This document shows, piece after piece, positions 8,327 through 16,113 of a stretch of 43,947 nucleotides of DNA. Each line of letters starts with the position of its first letter. Position 1 is the stretch's first letter. Origin of the DNA: Spirochaetota bacterium (GTDB lineage: Bacteria > Spirochaetota > Leptospiria > Turneriellales > Turneriellaceae); the NCBI GenBank assembly GCA_963205035.1, contig CAUJII010000065.1:1-43947 (forward strand), given 5' to 3'. The position numbers and the translations under genes are program-made. The notes beneath the pieces were generated by a model that had not been told where the DNA came from, made no database searches, and was given only the letters and a program-made list of their open reading frames with translations.

Positions 8327-10096
8327 ATGGTCGATGGCGCAAAAAATAATAAAGAATCTAAAGAGGCGAAGCAGACAGAAAAAAGCGGCTCTCAAGTGAT
8401 GATCGATGTCCTTGTCAAAAACGGCATCGATATTTGCTGGGGCTATCCGGGCGGAGCCATCCTGCCGTTTTACGACGAGCTCTTCCATTCAAAAATCCGT
8501 CATATTCTGACACGACACGAACAAGGTTCTGCGCATGCTGCCGAAGGCTATGCCAAGGCAACCGGTAAGGTAGGCGTTTGTATCTCCACCTCGGGGCCCG
8601 GAGCGACCAATATGATTACCGGTATCACTGACGCCAAGATGGACTCGGTGCCACTTCTTGCGATTACCGGGCAAGTGGGTACAGCTGCCATCGGAACAGA
8701 CGCTTTTCAAGAGTGCGATACATACGGCATGTCCATCCCCATTACGAAATACAATGCGCTTATTCGGCACGCAGACGATGTGGCGCGCGTTACGCAAGAA
8801 GCGTTGACTCTTGCGACGGCGCGCCGACCAGGGCCTACACTCATCGATTTTCCAAAAGACATTCAAGTGCAAAAAACGCGCAGCCTCAAAGGAGAACTGC
8901 GCATGGATAAGCGGCACTACGAAAAACCAAAAATGCACGGTGACTTCGATAAGCTCATCGCAGCGATTGCAAAAGCAGAGAGGCCTCTTCTTTATGTGGG
9001 GGGCGGCGCGGTATCGAGTAACGCACACAAAGAGCTCTTAGAGTTTGCCGAAAAGGCAGACATTCCCGTTTACACGACCCTCATGGGGTTGGGCGCATTC
9101 CCCGCGTCGCACAAGTTATCTTTAGGGATGGCGGGAATGCACGGAACGCCTTATGCCATCAAAGCGGTGCAAGAGTGCGACTTCATGTTTGCTTTGGGTT
9201 CACGCTTCGACGACCGCGTCGCGCTCAACGTCGACGATTACGGCAAGCGCGCTGTCAAAGCGATGGTCGATATCGACGAAGCGGAAATCAATAAGCGCAT
9301 TGTTGTCGACATCCACATTGTAGGCGACTTGGCGGAAGTCCTTCAGTACCTCACGAAGAACATCAAGAAGCAAACACGCAAAGCTTGGGTTGACCGGATT
9401 ACGAAACTCAAAGAAGAAAACCCGCTCCGTTTTAATTCCGACACGGTGTCTATCAAGCCGCAGCAAGCGATTTACGACTTGTGGCGCAAGACGAAAGGCA
9501 AGGCAATTATTTCGACAGACGTGGGCCAGCACCAAATGTGGGCTGCACAGTACTACAACTTTGAAACGCCACGCAACTGGATAACCTCGGGTGGGTTAGG
9601 CACGATGGGGTTTGGTTTTCCCGCAGCGATTGGCGCAGCGCTCGGGCGTCCGGATGAAGACGTATTTCTCATCACAGGCGACGGTAGTTTTCAGATGTGC
9701 ATGCAAGAACTGGGAACGATTGCGATGTATCAAATACCGATTAAGATATTGCTCTTTAACAATGGCTTTCTTGGCATGGTCAGGCAGTGGCAAGAACTCT
9801 TCTATGATAACCGCTTCTCTCAATCCGATATGAACTACAACCCCGACTTTGTAAAAATTGCCTCAGGGTATGACATTCCGGCAAAGCGTATCGAAAAGCC
9901 GTCGGAGTTATCTGCGGGACTCGACTTCTTAATCCAGAGCAAAACATCGGCTCTCTTAGAGGTGATGATTCCTTCAAAAGAAAAAGTGTATCCGATGGTT
10001 CCATCGGGCGCGCGTTACGAACAGATGGTCGATTTTGATAGCGCGAAAGAAGATGGGACAGAGCAGCGAATCCACATGAATTCGCCCATGAGATAA
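8327..10096 (+). CDS. ilvB: Acetolactate synthase, large (catalytic) subunit
   Basis: A thiamine-diphosphate enzyme that condenses pyruvate to acetolactate, or pyruvate with 2-oxobutyrate, at the start of branched-chain amino-acid synthesis. The 589 aa include GYPGGAILPFYDEL, RHEQGSAHAAEGYA with the catalytic Glu, and SGPGATNMITGI in the Pyr domain. A central FAD/transhydrogenase-like domain has GSRFDDRV. The C-terminal PP domain has GDGSFQMCMQEL...NNGFLGMVRQWQ, the Mg/ThDP motif. A weak AAGGCG lies before the ATG. The regulatory subunit gene ilvN is not next to it, because a strong hairpin terminator follows immediately. The upstream palindrome may influence expression. Confidence 0.95.
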   Translation: MVDGAKNNKESKEAKQTEKSGSQVMIDVLVKNGIDICWGYPGGAILPFYDELFHSKIRHILTRHEQGSAHAAEGYAKATGKVGVCISTSGPGATNMITGITDAKMDSVPLLAITGQVGTAAIGTDAFQECDTYGMSIPITKYNALIRHADDVARVTQEALTLATARRPGPTLIDFPKDIQVQKTRSLKGELRMDKRHYEKPKMHGDFDKLIAAIAKAERPLLYVGGGAVSSNAHKELLEFAEKADIPVYTTLMGLGAFPASHKLSLGMAGMHGTPYAIKAVQECDFMFALGSRFDDRVALNVDDYGKRAVKAMVDIDEAEINKRIVVDIHIVGDLAEVLQYLTKNIKKQTRKAWVDRITKLKEENPLRFNSDTVSIKPQQAIYDLWRKTKGKAIISTDVGQHQMWAAQYYNFETPRNWITSGGLGTMGFGFPAAIGAALGRPDEDVFLITGDGSFQMCMQELGTIAMYQIPIKILLFNNGFLGMVRQWQELFYDNRFSQSDMNYNPDFVKIASGYDIPAKRIEKPSELSAGLDFLIQSKTSALLEVMIPSKEKVYPMVPSGARYEQMVDFDSAKEDGTEQRIHMNSPMR

Positions 10097-10124
10097 TTTT
10101 CTGGGGGGATACCCCCCCAGAAAA
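10097..10124. terminator. Bidirectional intrinsic terminator between ilvB and the DUF3332 gene
   Basis: TTTTCTGGGGGG (10097-10108) and CCCCCCAGAAAA form a perfect 12-bp stem around ATAC. The T-run on one strand and A-run on the other let it serve both converging genes. The ilvB stop TAA abuts its left edge. Confidence 0.9.
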
Positions 10125-10129
10125 ATTGC

Positions 10130-10636
10130 TTAGAGTTTTACTTCTACGCTTTTTCCATCGGGATGGAACAAACGGACAGATTCTGCGGACAGACCTGCTG
10201 AATCCGATACTTTGACCATTTGACCGTTGGCCTTAACATACCATGCGCTTTCTTGCGGGAGGTATTGAAGGTACACAGCCTCGCCCAGTTTGTCGGCTTT
10301 CACTTCGCGGATTTCGAACTGGTTCGGTGTTGCAGTGACCTTGTATTCTTTATTTTCCATTTTCACGAGTTGTGTTTCCGACTCGCCTGCTTTCATTGCA
10401 AGTGGATTCGAGCCTGTCCAGAACTCGAGGGTGTTCAAGACGATCCAGTCGACTGCAAAAGCGACTCCGTACACGGGGATGATTACCATGACCCACATGA
10501 CGATCGTGTTGACCCATTTGTTCCCCACGGAACCGTTCCAGCTATAGAGTTTTTTTGTTGCAACGAATCCGCCGTAGCAGTTCATTGAAGCGAATCCGAA
10601 TAACAGAGCCAAAAGCCCTACTAATAATTTTTTCAT
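10130..10636 (-). CDS. DUF3332 family lipoprotein
   Basis: The 168 aa protein starts with a hydrophobic signal (MKKLLVGLLALLFGFASMNC) whose Cys20 is a plausible, loose spirochaete-style lipidation site. A membrane-spanning stretch follows (VNTIVMWVMVIIPVYGVAFAVDWIVLNTLEFW, about 35-70), containing the VDWIVLNTLEFWTGSNPL signature of DUF3332. The C-terminal half is beta-rich (KEYKVTATPNQFEI to the end) and probably periplasmic. The start at 10636 is preceded by CGGAGG. Sixteen upstream codons in frame are basic and unlikely to be translated. Its role is unknown. Family members are short envelope proteins in Leptospira and other Gram-negatives. Confidence 0.8.
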   Translation of the reverse strand: MKKLLVGLLALLFGFASMNCYGGFVATKKLYSWNGSVGNKWVNTIVMWVMVIIPVYGVAFAVDWIVLNTLEFWTGSNPLAMKAGESETQLVKMENKEYKVTATPNQFEIREVKADKLGEAVYLQYLPQESAWYVKANGQMVKVSDSAGLSAESVRLFHPDGKSVEVKL

Positions 10637-10665
10637 AATCCTCCGAGAGAGTTGTAAAATTTTTC

Positions 10666-10721
10666 GAGGTGCTCTTTGGAGCACCTCTGTTTACCGAATC
10701 ATGCAGCTTGATTCGGAGTAA
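10666..10721 (-). promoter_or_regulatory. Twin hairpins in the leader of the DUF3332 gene
   Basis: A perfect 9-bp stem, GAGGTGCTC (10666-10674) with GAGCACCTC (10679-10687), is followed by CCGAATCA (10694-10701) with TGATTCGG (10709-10716), extended by TTA/TAA outside. They sit 30-85 nt ahead of the start codon. They could be a 5'UTR regulator or, for transcripts from the toxin operon upstream, a terminator, although no T-run follows. The rest of 10722-10911 has no ORF; it contains a GACTTCGGCAAGCTCAG stretch of a type seen in many intergenic repeats. Confidence 0.5.
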
Positions 10722-10911
10722 ATGGTTTTTATGCGCTCATGGCGGGGGGTATAAGAGCCTAAACTCAATATACTCCGAAGACGGGGGCCCGAAGCGGGTC
10801 GCAGTCAGCAGACTTCGGCAAGCTCAGCGACCACAAGAACATGCGGACATGCTGTGCGGGGGCGGCATTGTGAGAGTGTAATATAGGGGATAACGAGGAG
10901 ATCGAGGCGCA

Positions 10912-11244
10912 TCATCTGCATCCAAGTCTATTGCAATATGCTGCTTTAATCTCTTGTGATTTTGCTTCCGATAAAGTCCCAACTCTATAGCGAATGAGCG
11001 AAGTATGCAACGTGTAAATCTTGTCGAATCGCGCAAAACTGGTTTTGGGTAATGTGCCGTCTTTCATATCGGACTGTTCAATTCGAATTGAGTCTGGATG
11101 TCCCTGATTTGAAGTGACGGATAGACAGATAAAATCGCCATTTCTGTCAGCAGCCGTTAAGATCAGCACCGGTCTCTGTTTGGAACGAGTAAGGTCTGAA
11201 AAGGGAAAATTAATCGTTATCAACTCAAACGGGCTTAAAGTCAT
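10912..11244 (-). CDS. MazF/PemK-type toxin (type II toxin-antitoxin)
   Basis: This is predicted to be a sequence-specific endoribonuclease of the PemK/MazF fold. It shows an N-terminal beta strand ending in NFPFSDLTRSKQRPVLIL (the conserved R-P-V/A-L segment), then VTSNQGH and the SFARFDKIYTLH strand equivalent to the catalytic Thr/Ser and Lys-rich region. The length is about 110 aa. The ATG at 11244 (MTLSPFELI) lies inside the end of the antitoxin gene; an ATG at 11256 would add four residues. Overlap with the antitoxin is typical of such operons. mRNA interferase activity is inferred from the fold only. Confidence 0.85.
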   Translation of the reverse strand: MTLSPFELITINFPFSDLTRSKQRPVLILTAADRNGDFICLSVTSNQGHPDSIRIEQSDMKDGTLPKTSFARFDKIYTLHTSLIRYRVGTLSEAKSQEIKAAYCNRLGCR

Positions 11245-11425
11245 TCCAAGCATCATCCTCTGGAGTATCCCAGGTCTTCGAAAGAGATTCAGACTGTGCC
11301 AACATTACATTAGCATCGTAAATGCCATGTTTTTGTTCTAAATAACCAATAAAATCAATAACTTCCTGGAGAATCGGCTGCGGCAACCGTTGCAGTTCTT
11401 GATATGCCAACTCTGCTAAACTCAT
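11225..11425 (-). CDS. DUF2281-type antitoxin paired with the MazF/PemK toxin
   Basis: This 66 aa protein begins MSLAELAYQELQRLPQPILQ and continues EVIDFIGYLEQKH, the DUF2281 pattern of small antitoxins. The acidic tail WDTPEDDAWNDF probably wraps the toxin. The start at 11425 is preceded by GGGGAT. Although the frame stays open upstream for another 83 codons, those residues are unlike the family. The gene overlaps the toxin start, so the two are co-translated, and autoregulation is expected for such pairs. Confidence 0.8.
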   Translation of the reverse strand: MSLAELAYQELQRLPQPILQEVIDFIGYLEQKHGIYDANVMLAQSESLSKTWDTPEDDAWNDFKPV

Positions 11426-11453
11426 TGAATCCCCGTTGGCACTCAAATGCGAG

Positions 11454-11459
11454 ATTATA
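11454..11459 (-). promoter_or_regulatory. Probable promoter -10 of the toxin-antitoxin operon
   Basis: A perfect TATAAT on the minus strand lies about 28 nt before the antitoxin start. No good -35 is seen 17 bp upstream, so activation or an extended context would be needed. The rest of 11460-11657 contains no supported gene. Confidence 0.45.
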
Positions 11460-11657
11460 GTGCGGTGTAAACTATTATTGGCTGCGCAATAGGGCGCGCA
11501 ATTTTTCCGGAGGTAGCTAAGGCGTTCGGCAGGGCTTCGGCAATTTAGGGGAATACTTTCTAATAACCTTGTCTGACAGGCGGAGTCCATATAGACTCTT
11601 GAGTTTATTCCAGTAGGTATTGGGCGCAGGCGTTTCGCATCTTTGCCAAATAAGACG

Positions 11658-13079
11658 CTACTCCAAAAATTCACGCAAAGAAGGCGAGACTTGAAAATGC
11701 CAGTGCTCGCGTATCAATGGCCGCTCCGTTACGAACTCGGGTACCGGGGATAAATCCGCCATGACGGGAGTGACTTGATCAACAACACTAGCTGCGTGCG
11801 TGACACTGGGGTTCGAGTCATGGTTGAAGATGACGAAATACGCCGAACCTACAATCGCTGTGAGCCCACAAGGGTTCGTGCTGCAAGAATTAAAACCCGG
11901 CTGAGGCCCAGTGCCGTTGTTCCTATAAAGTTTCATTCCATAACTTTCTAAAGAACCTGTCGTTCCCGCCGACAGGTACGAACCGTAGAGAAGGCTTGTA
12001 ACAAGTTCTTGCTTGAAGTCGCTATTCATTGTATTGATTAGATAATCTGTACTTCCCGCACCTAACGCCGGGCTTGAAGCCCCATTGAAGACAACAGTCG
12101 CTCCTGCCGCGTTATCTCCCGGCGCAGCACGTATGAGAGAACTCCACAAGTACCGGTAGCTACATGCAAAGTGGGGGTTTTGCACTCCCGTGAGTGTGCC
12201 GCAGTGGCTCGTCAGTGCCGGGTCAACGCTTTGCAGCGCAGAGCTCACTCCTTCTGTACCTGTGCCGTTATTCTTGAAGACCGAAGAAATAGCTCCGACA
12301 CCATAACTATCCGACAAATAACGAAAGTATAAATAGCTCATCGCATAATTTTCTAATCCGAAGATGTCGGGCTCTTTAGTGAGCGACGTTCCATAAAGAA
12401 GCGCTGTCCGCAACGTGTGCGCACGGCCGACCTGCGGGCCATACCCTGTGAGGTCTGAGGCAATTTCAGATAGACCTTCATCAACCCACGTCGGTTCCGG
12501 GTCTAACTGCTCCCGGCGAAAATACTTTCCAAATTGCAATAAGTGTTGGTACTCGTGAGCGAGCGTCGCATAAAACGAAGTATCGTTAATATCGGCCGGA
12601 TAGGTATCGAGGTAGAGCATCTCCGCTTCGTTGCTGTGGTATCCCTTGCCAAGCGCACTCACTTGTGCGTCGGAGTAATTATTGTAAGGGTCAAAATAAC
12701 CGGCGATATAGCCGGTCGAACTGCCTTCATCATATCCATCTTGTATATCTAAAAGGAGCAGAATCACCTTGCCATTGCGGTCTATATCGGTAGGCTTTGC
12801 AAACCAGACATGTTCAATAGGAACGATATTGTTTTCAAACGCGGCAATGAGTCCGTCGATTGCGGCTTTGGGCGGCACTTTCTTACCAATCTCGGTATAG
12901 ACTTTTGCGTTTTTGGAATCCGCAGCAAACATCGCCGCTGTGCGGTAGAAGGTGCTTTTTCCAGTCGCCAATTCGCTTTTGCGCGCCCAAAACCCCTTGC
13001 CTCCAGGAGGGTCGTACATCGCATCGCTTGCGACGCAGTTGAACAGCAATAAAAGAGGAGACAAATATAAGAAACGCAT
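11658..13079 (-). CDS. Metallopeptidase lipoprotein, M30 (hyicolysin)-like
   Basis: The 473 aa protein begins with a signal ending in a lipobox (MRFLYLSPLLLLFNC, Cys15), so it is probably exported and lipid-anchored. The zinc motif HEYQH (H175, E176, H179), followed by WVDEGLSEIA with the third acidic ligand near E201, fits the M30 pattern. A hydrophobic strand VILLLLDIQDG precedes it. The C-terminal 230 residues are Gly/Ser/Thr-rich with several Cys pairs, suggesting a secreted beta-rich region. The start at 13079 is chosen for the signal peptide; 29 upstream in-frame codons are basic and would overlap the promoter. Family placement is by motif only. Confidence 0.75.
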   Translation of the reverse strand: MRFLYLSPLLLLFNCVASDAMYDPPGGKGFWARKSELATGKSTFYRTAAMFAADSKNAKVYTEIGKKVPPKAAIDGLIAAFENNIVPIEHVWFAKPTDIDRNGKVILLLLDIQDGYDEGSSTGYIAGYFDPYNNYSDAQVSALGKGYHSNEAEMLYLDTYPADINDTSFYATLAHEYQHLLQFGKYFRREQLDPEPTWVDEGLSEIASDLTGYGPQVGRAHTLRTALLYGTSLTKEPDIFGLENYAMSYLYFRYLSDSYGVGAISSVFKNNGTGTEGVSSALQSVDPALTSHCGTLTGVQNPHFACSYRYLWSSLIRAAPGDNAAGATVVFNGASSPALGAGSTDYLINTMNSDFKQELVTSLLYGSYLSAGTTGSLESYGMKLYRNNGTGPQPGFNSCSTNPCGLTAIVGSAYFVIFNHDSNPSVTHAASVVDQVTPVMADLSPVPEFVTERPLIREHWHFQVSPSLREFLE

Positions 13080-13137
13080 GCAGGAATTTAGAAACGGCAC
13101 GCTTCTGCGTCGCTGACTCTCAAGTACACGCACGCAG

Positions 13138-13166
13138 TCAATAAGTACAGTGCGATATATTGTCAA
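13138..13166 (-). promoter_or_regulatory. Predicted promoter of the M30-like peptidase gene
   Basis: TTGACA (13161-13166), a 17-bp spacer and TATTGA (13138-13143) on the minus strand resemble a sigma-70 promoter, about 60 bp before the signal-peptide start. The -35 overlaps the panC stop codon. Confidence 0.55.
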
Positions 13167-14014
13167 ATTGAAATCGCGTGCGGCACAACCAAGACATTAT
13201 CGATTAGACGCACGCCATCGACGAAAACCGCCACTGCAATTAAAATCTTTTTCGGTAACGGCGTTCCTTCTTCGAGTGTCTCGAGAGTCTCCGCGTTCGA
13301 GAGTGTCGCATATTCTACCTCAAATTGTGCGAGCTCTTGACGGAGCGCATCCGCCGCAGCTCTCACACTCTGCGTTTCTTGAAAGACAGACCGCGACGAA
13401 AAGAGCGCTTGAGAAATACCAACCGCCTGCTGACGCCCGGCGCTACTCAACCGCACGTTGCGCGAAGACATGGCCAAGCCATCCTTTTCACGCAACAGCG
13501 GGCAGCCGACAATTTCCGTGGTGAACTCCAAGTCACGCGCCATTTTTTGAACGAGAAGATACTGCTGATAGTCCTTGAGCCCGAAATAGGCGCGCGCGGG
13601 GTTTAGCCACATGAAAAGATTATGCACAATAAGAAGGACTCCTTCAAAATGCCCGGCGCGTTTTTCTCCGCAAAGCTTATCCATGAGGTGGGGATACTGA
13701 ATGCGTATCGTGGGATTACCCTCGCTAAAAATATTGCCCCGCGAAGGCATGAAGAGTAAGTCGACGCCAGCGCGTTCGAGGAGTTCTTTATCGTGCGCTT
13801 CATCCACCGGGTATTTTTCAAAATCTTTGGGGTCGTTAAACTGCGTGGGATTGACAAAAATGGAAACGACCACTTTTTCATTTTGAGCTTTTGCGCGCTC
13901 AACGAGAGAAAGGTGTCCTTCGTGCAGATAACCCATCGTCGGCACAAACCCAATCTTCTGAGAATGCCTTGCCGCATACTCGCGCAGAGCGTGCCGCGTC
14001 GTAATGACTTCCAT
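13163..14014 (-). CDS. panC: Pantothenate synthetase
   Basis: It joins pantoate and beta-alanine with ATP to make pantothenate, the precursor of coenzyme A. FVPTMGYLHEGHLSLV contains the HIGH-like nucleotide motif. FVNPTQF, YFGLKDYQQ and LAMSSRNVRLS (the KMSKS-like loop) are all present. The 283 aa are standard. The start ATG at 14014 overlaps the alpha/beta hydrolase stop by one base (TGATG), implying coupled translation. panB and panD are not in the window. Confidence 0.96.
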   Translation of the reverse strand: MEVITTRHALREYAARHSQKIGFVPTMGYLHEGHLSLVERAKAQNEKVVVSIFVNPTQFNDPKDFEKYPVDEAHDKELLERAGVDLLFMPSRGNIFSEGNPTIRIQYPHLMDKLCGEKRAGHFEGVLLIVHNLFMWLNPARAYFGLKDYQQYLLVQKMARDLEFTTEIVGCPLLREKDGLAMSSRNVRLSSAGRQQAVGISQALFSSRSVFQETQSVRAAADALRQELAQFEVEYATLSNAETLETLEEGTPLPKKILIAVAVFVDGVRLIDNVLVVPHAISI

Positions 14015-14877
14015 CACAGACTCTCCATAAAGCGACGAAAAGTGGCGGCGACTTCTTTTGCATTCTCGAGATGCAGGTGGTGGTGACCCGGAAGTTTCTC
14101 CAACCGCATTTGAGGGATGAGACGCGGATTTTTCTGCGCCGCGAGGTAGAGCTCTTTCATTCCCGCGTCGCCCAAGATGAGAAGCGTCGGTACGTCGATT
14201 TGCGACACAATCGCCTTAACTTGTTCGTCAGACATACGCAAGAGCGAAGGCGCACGCAATCTAAAATCGGCGCGCCACGTCACCCCCCCCTCTACTTTCT
14301 GGATGGCGCGTTTAACCAGGTCAAGCGCCCCTTCGCGCGAGAGACTATTCACGCGCATACGGATTTTTAGCGCGTCTTCTAAATTTTTGTAAACCGGTTT
14401 GGGAAGTGCCAGTGCTTTTTTGAACCCCGCCACTCCCTCTGCCAAAACTTGTGCCGCCTCGGATGCGCTCGATGTGAGGGGGGAAAATCCTTCGATAAGA
14501 AAAAGAGCCTTAATATTTTTTTTAATAGCACCTGCATAAAGAGAAGACGCACCCGCGCCCATCGAGTGCCCCGTCAAGATCACGTCTTTGCGCCCCGTCG
14601 ACTCGAGAGCTGCTTCAACAAAGGGAATGAGATCGACGTAGTGGTATCTCTCCCCCGCATGCTTATGCGCACTCTTGCCGTGCCCTAAGAAATCCCATGA
14701 AAAAATTTCGTAATCGTGAAGCTCTTCGGCGAGCGGGATAAAAGAAGCCGCGTTATCGAGCCAGCCGTGAAAGCACACGAGCGTCCCCTTAGAGTTTCTC
14801 GCAGGGAAATGGAGGTACGCGGTTTTGTAACCTAAAAGCGTTGTTCTCTTTTCAAATTTTTGTCGCGGCCTGAGCAT
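14014..14877 (-). CDS. Alpha/beta hydrolase
   Basis: A 287 aa single-domain hydrolase with the oxyanion HG motif (FHGWLDNAASF, 36-46) and the nucleophile elbow GHSMGAG with Ser105. The Asp is probably in LLILGDAGMKELY, and a His sits in LPGHHHLHLE near the C-terminus. A cap-like helical region lies at about 130-225. The DNAASF and DFLGHGKSAHK segments recall the MEST/serine hydrolase-like branch. The substrate is unknown. It is translationally coupled to panC, but a role in pantothenate synthesis is not implied by the sequence. No clear Shine-Dalgarno precedes the ATG. Confidence 0.85.
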   Translation of the reverse strand: MLRPRQKFEKRTTLLGYKTAYLHFPARNSKGTLVCFHGWLDNAASFIPLAEELHDYEIFSWDFLGHGKSAHKHAGERYHYVDLIPFVEAALESTGRKDVILTGHSMGAGASSLYAGAIKKNIKALFLIEGFSPLTSSASEAAQVLAEGVAGFKKALALPKPVYKNLEDALKIRMRVNSLSREGALDLVKRAIQKVEGGVTWRADFRLRAPSLLRMSDEQVKAIVSQIDVPTLLILGDAGMKELYLAAQKNPRLIPQMRLEKLPGHHHLHLENAKEVAATFRRFMESL

Positions 14878-14934
14878 AAAGCCGAGTTTTGAAGGAGAAA
14901 CAGCACAAAAAGTAAGTAATGGGATCGCTAAATC

Positions 14935-14974
14935 GGGTTCGACCCATTATCTTGAATGCCCCTACGGGGCATTT
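14935..14974. repeat. 40-bp direct repeat, copy 1 (with duplicate of the tmRNA terminator)
   Basis: The stretch begins GGGTTCGACCCATTATCTTG and ends in a GCCCC/GGGGC hairpin. It recurs at 15219-15259 beside tmRNA with one base inserted. Together the copies bracket the 55-bp array. 14878-14934 holds nothing recognisable. Confidence 0.85.
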
Positions 14975-15133
14975 GCCTTGCACCCTCGCCATCCATGGCG
15001 GCGCAAGGCACAGCACGTCGTGTGCATTTGCCTCGCACCCGCGCCATCCGTGGCGGCGCAAGGCATAGCACATCGTGTGCATTTACCTTGCACCCGCGCC
15101 ATCCGTGGCGGCGCAAGGCATAGCACATCGTGT
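14969..15133 (-). repeat. Three tandem 55-bp double-hairpin repeats downstream of tmRNA
   Basis: Units at 14969-15023, 15024-15078 and 15079-15133 are nearly identical. On the minus strand each folds into an outer stem GCCTTGC/GCAAGGC enclosing CGCCACGGATGGCG (CGCCATGGATGGCG in the unit at 14969). A second small stem, GCACACGATGTGC, separates the units. A divergent fourth unit with the same plan follows at 15149-15201. Reading frames through the array (14852-15192) are artefacts of the repeat. Confidence 0.85.
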
Positions 15134-15148
15134 GCATTTGGAGACGGC

Positions 15149-15201
15149 AGGTCTGCCTTTCGGCATCCATGCCTCGGCAGACTATGCGACATCCTGTCGC
15201 A
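15149..15201 (-). repeat. Divergent fourth unit of the hairpin array
   Basis: The outer stem GTCTGCC (15151-15157)/GGCAGAC (15176-15182) encloses GGCATGGATGCC (minus strand, 15162-15173). It is followed by TGCGACAGGATGTCGCA (15185-15201). The sequence differs from the 55-bp units but the two-hairpin plan and the GGA loops are kept. Confidence 0.65.
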
Positions 15202-15218
15202 TTAGAGTCTCACCCTGC

Positions 15219-15259
15219 GGGTTCGACCCATTATCTTGAAATGCCCCTACGGGGCATTT
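15219..15259 (-). terminator. 40-bp direct repeat, copy 2, containing the tmRNA terminator hairpin
   Basis: AAATGCCCC and GGGGCATTT (15239-15247 and 15251-15259) form a 9-bp stem starting at the tmRNA 3' end. Only a short T-run ends it. The remainder repeats 14935-14956. Confidence 0.6.
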
Positions 15260-15617
15260 GGAGACGGCGGGAGTCGAACCCGCGTCTTACCACTCTTTCA
15301 TTCGCTTTCTACATGCTTAGTCGATAATTAGTTTTCGACAACATGCCGCCCATCGACAGGCAGCATGTTGCTTAACGGTTTAGCTTCGGTTTTTAACATA
15401 CCGTACGTTAAAGACCTATTCTGCTGTAAGGTTGAAGGCCAGAGCCGCCGCAGACTCAAGTTCTGACCCGTAATCCGCAAAAGCGGATAACTCTAACAGC
15501 GATTAAGCTGCGAGAGCGTAAGTTTCGTTTTCTGCAGTTATACAGATTGCCTTTTGTGGAGGCTACCATGCATGCTTTTCAAACAATCGACGAGGCAATC
15601 GAAGCCAATGCGTCCCC
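15259..15617 (-). ncRNA. ssrA: tmRNA (transfer-messenger RNA)
   Basis: tmRNA rescues stalled ribosomes with SmpB. The 5' end GGGGACG (15617-15611) pairs with the 3' acceptor CGTCTCC (15266-15260). The T-arm reads GCGGG-TTCGACT-CCCGC, and the tRNA-like 5' part continues CATTGGCTTCGA. The tag reading frame (15535-15503) encodes AENETYALAA followed by TAA, a normal ALAA-type degradation tag. The 3' CCA is not encoded. It is a one-piece molecule of about 359 nt, with tRNA-Phe just upstream. Confidence 0.95.
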
Positions 15618-15628
15618 GAGACGCGTTA

Positions 15629-15657
15629 ATTATACATAAAATTTTTGGCTATGCCAT
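15629..15657 (-). promoter_or_regulatory. tmRNA promoter
   Basis: On the minus strand ATGGCA (15652-15657), a 17-bp spacer and a perfect TATAAT (15629-15634) end about 12 bp before the predicted tmRNA 5' end. The -35 lies inside the palindrome that follows tRNA-Phe. Confidence 0.7.
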
Positions 15658-15667
15658 AAATTTTATG
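15635..15667 (-). terminator. Palindrome after tRNA-Phe overlapping the tmRNA promoter
   Basis: CATAAAATTT and AAATTTTATG flank an inner GGC/GCC pair, giving a 33-bp near-perfect stem-loop beginning 4 nt after the tRNA-Phe 3' end. It is A/T-rich and probably ends the tRNA transcript. Confidence 0.55.
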
Positions 15668-15670
15668 TTT

Positions 15671-15743
<73 letters not shown>

Positions 15744-16113
15744 TAAGAAAAATTTACCCACGGAGTAAACAGTATTGAAAACACAGGGTAAAGCAAAAAA
15801 CGAACTCTTTTGAGAACCCTCGCCCCTTTGCGAGAGCGGGTTTGCCACAGGCAAGGGGGCCACTCATCACTCGCCCAGCCCAACGAAACCGTTACGTATT
15901 TCGCCAAACCACGGCCCACGGTCTTTGGTGACGCCGGTAAAAAATACCACCCTTACCGAGACATTTACCCGCACCACCGTAGAGACGCCCCGGTGGGGCG
16001 TCTCTCGATAAAATACGCCGGGCCCGCAAAATGCCCCCGTAGAGACGCCTCACCGGGGCGTCTCTACGCAAAAATACCCCAATCACCAAATAACCCACCT
16101 CGCTACGCTCGGC
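15744..16113. repeat. Gene-free stretch with GTAGAGACGCC palindromic repeats
   Basis: Two strong stem-loops lie here. At 15981-16005, arms AGAGACGCCCC and its exact complement enclose GGT. At 16038-16068, CGTAGAGACGCC pairs with its complement around a short loop. The second follows the stop of the DUF1566 lipoprotein and may terminate it. Related copies lie at 18901-18930 and 18968-18992. The rest contains no supported gene. Confidence 0.75.

Noticed and set aside
11426..11674. Longer antitoxin reading frame with 83 extra codons
   Set aside because: The extra part has no family match and crosses the promoter-like TATAAT; the short form matches DUF2281.
11742..11756. GGATAAATCC match to the palindromic element
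   Set aside because: Only about 11 bases match, inside the M30-like gene, probably chance.
14969..15133. CRISPR array
   Set aside because: The 55-bp units are contiguous with no variable spacers and fold into hairpins, and no cas genes are near.
14852..15192. Overlapping minus-strand ORFs rich in Cys, His and Arg
   Set aside because: They are translations of the 55-bp repeat in different frames, with no start context or family.
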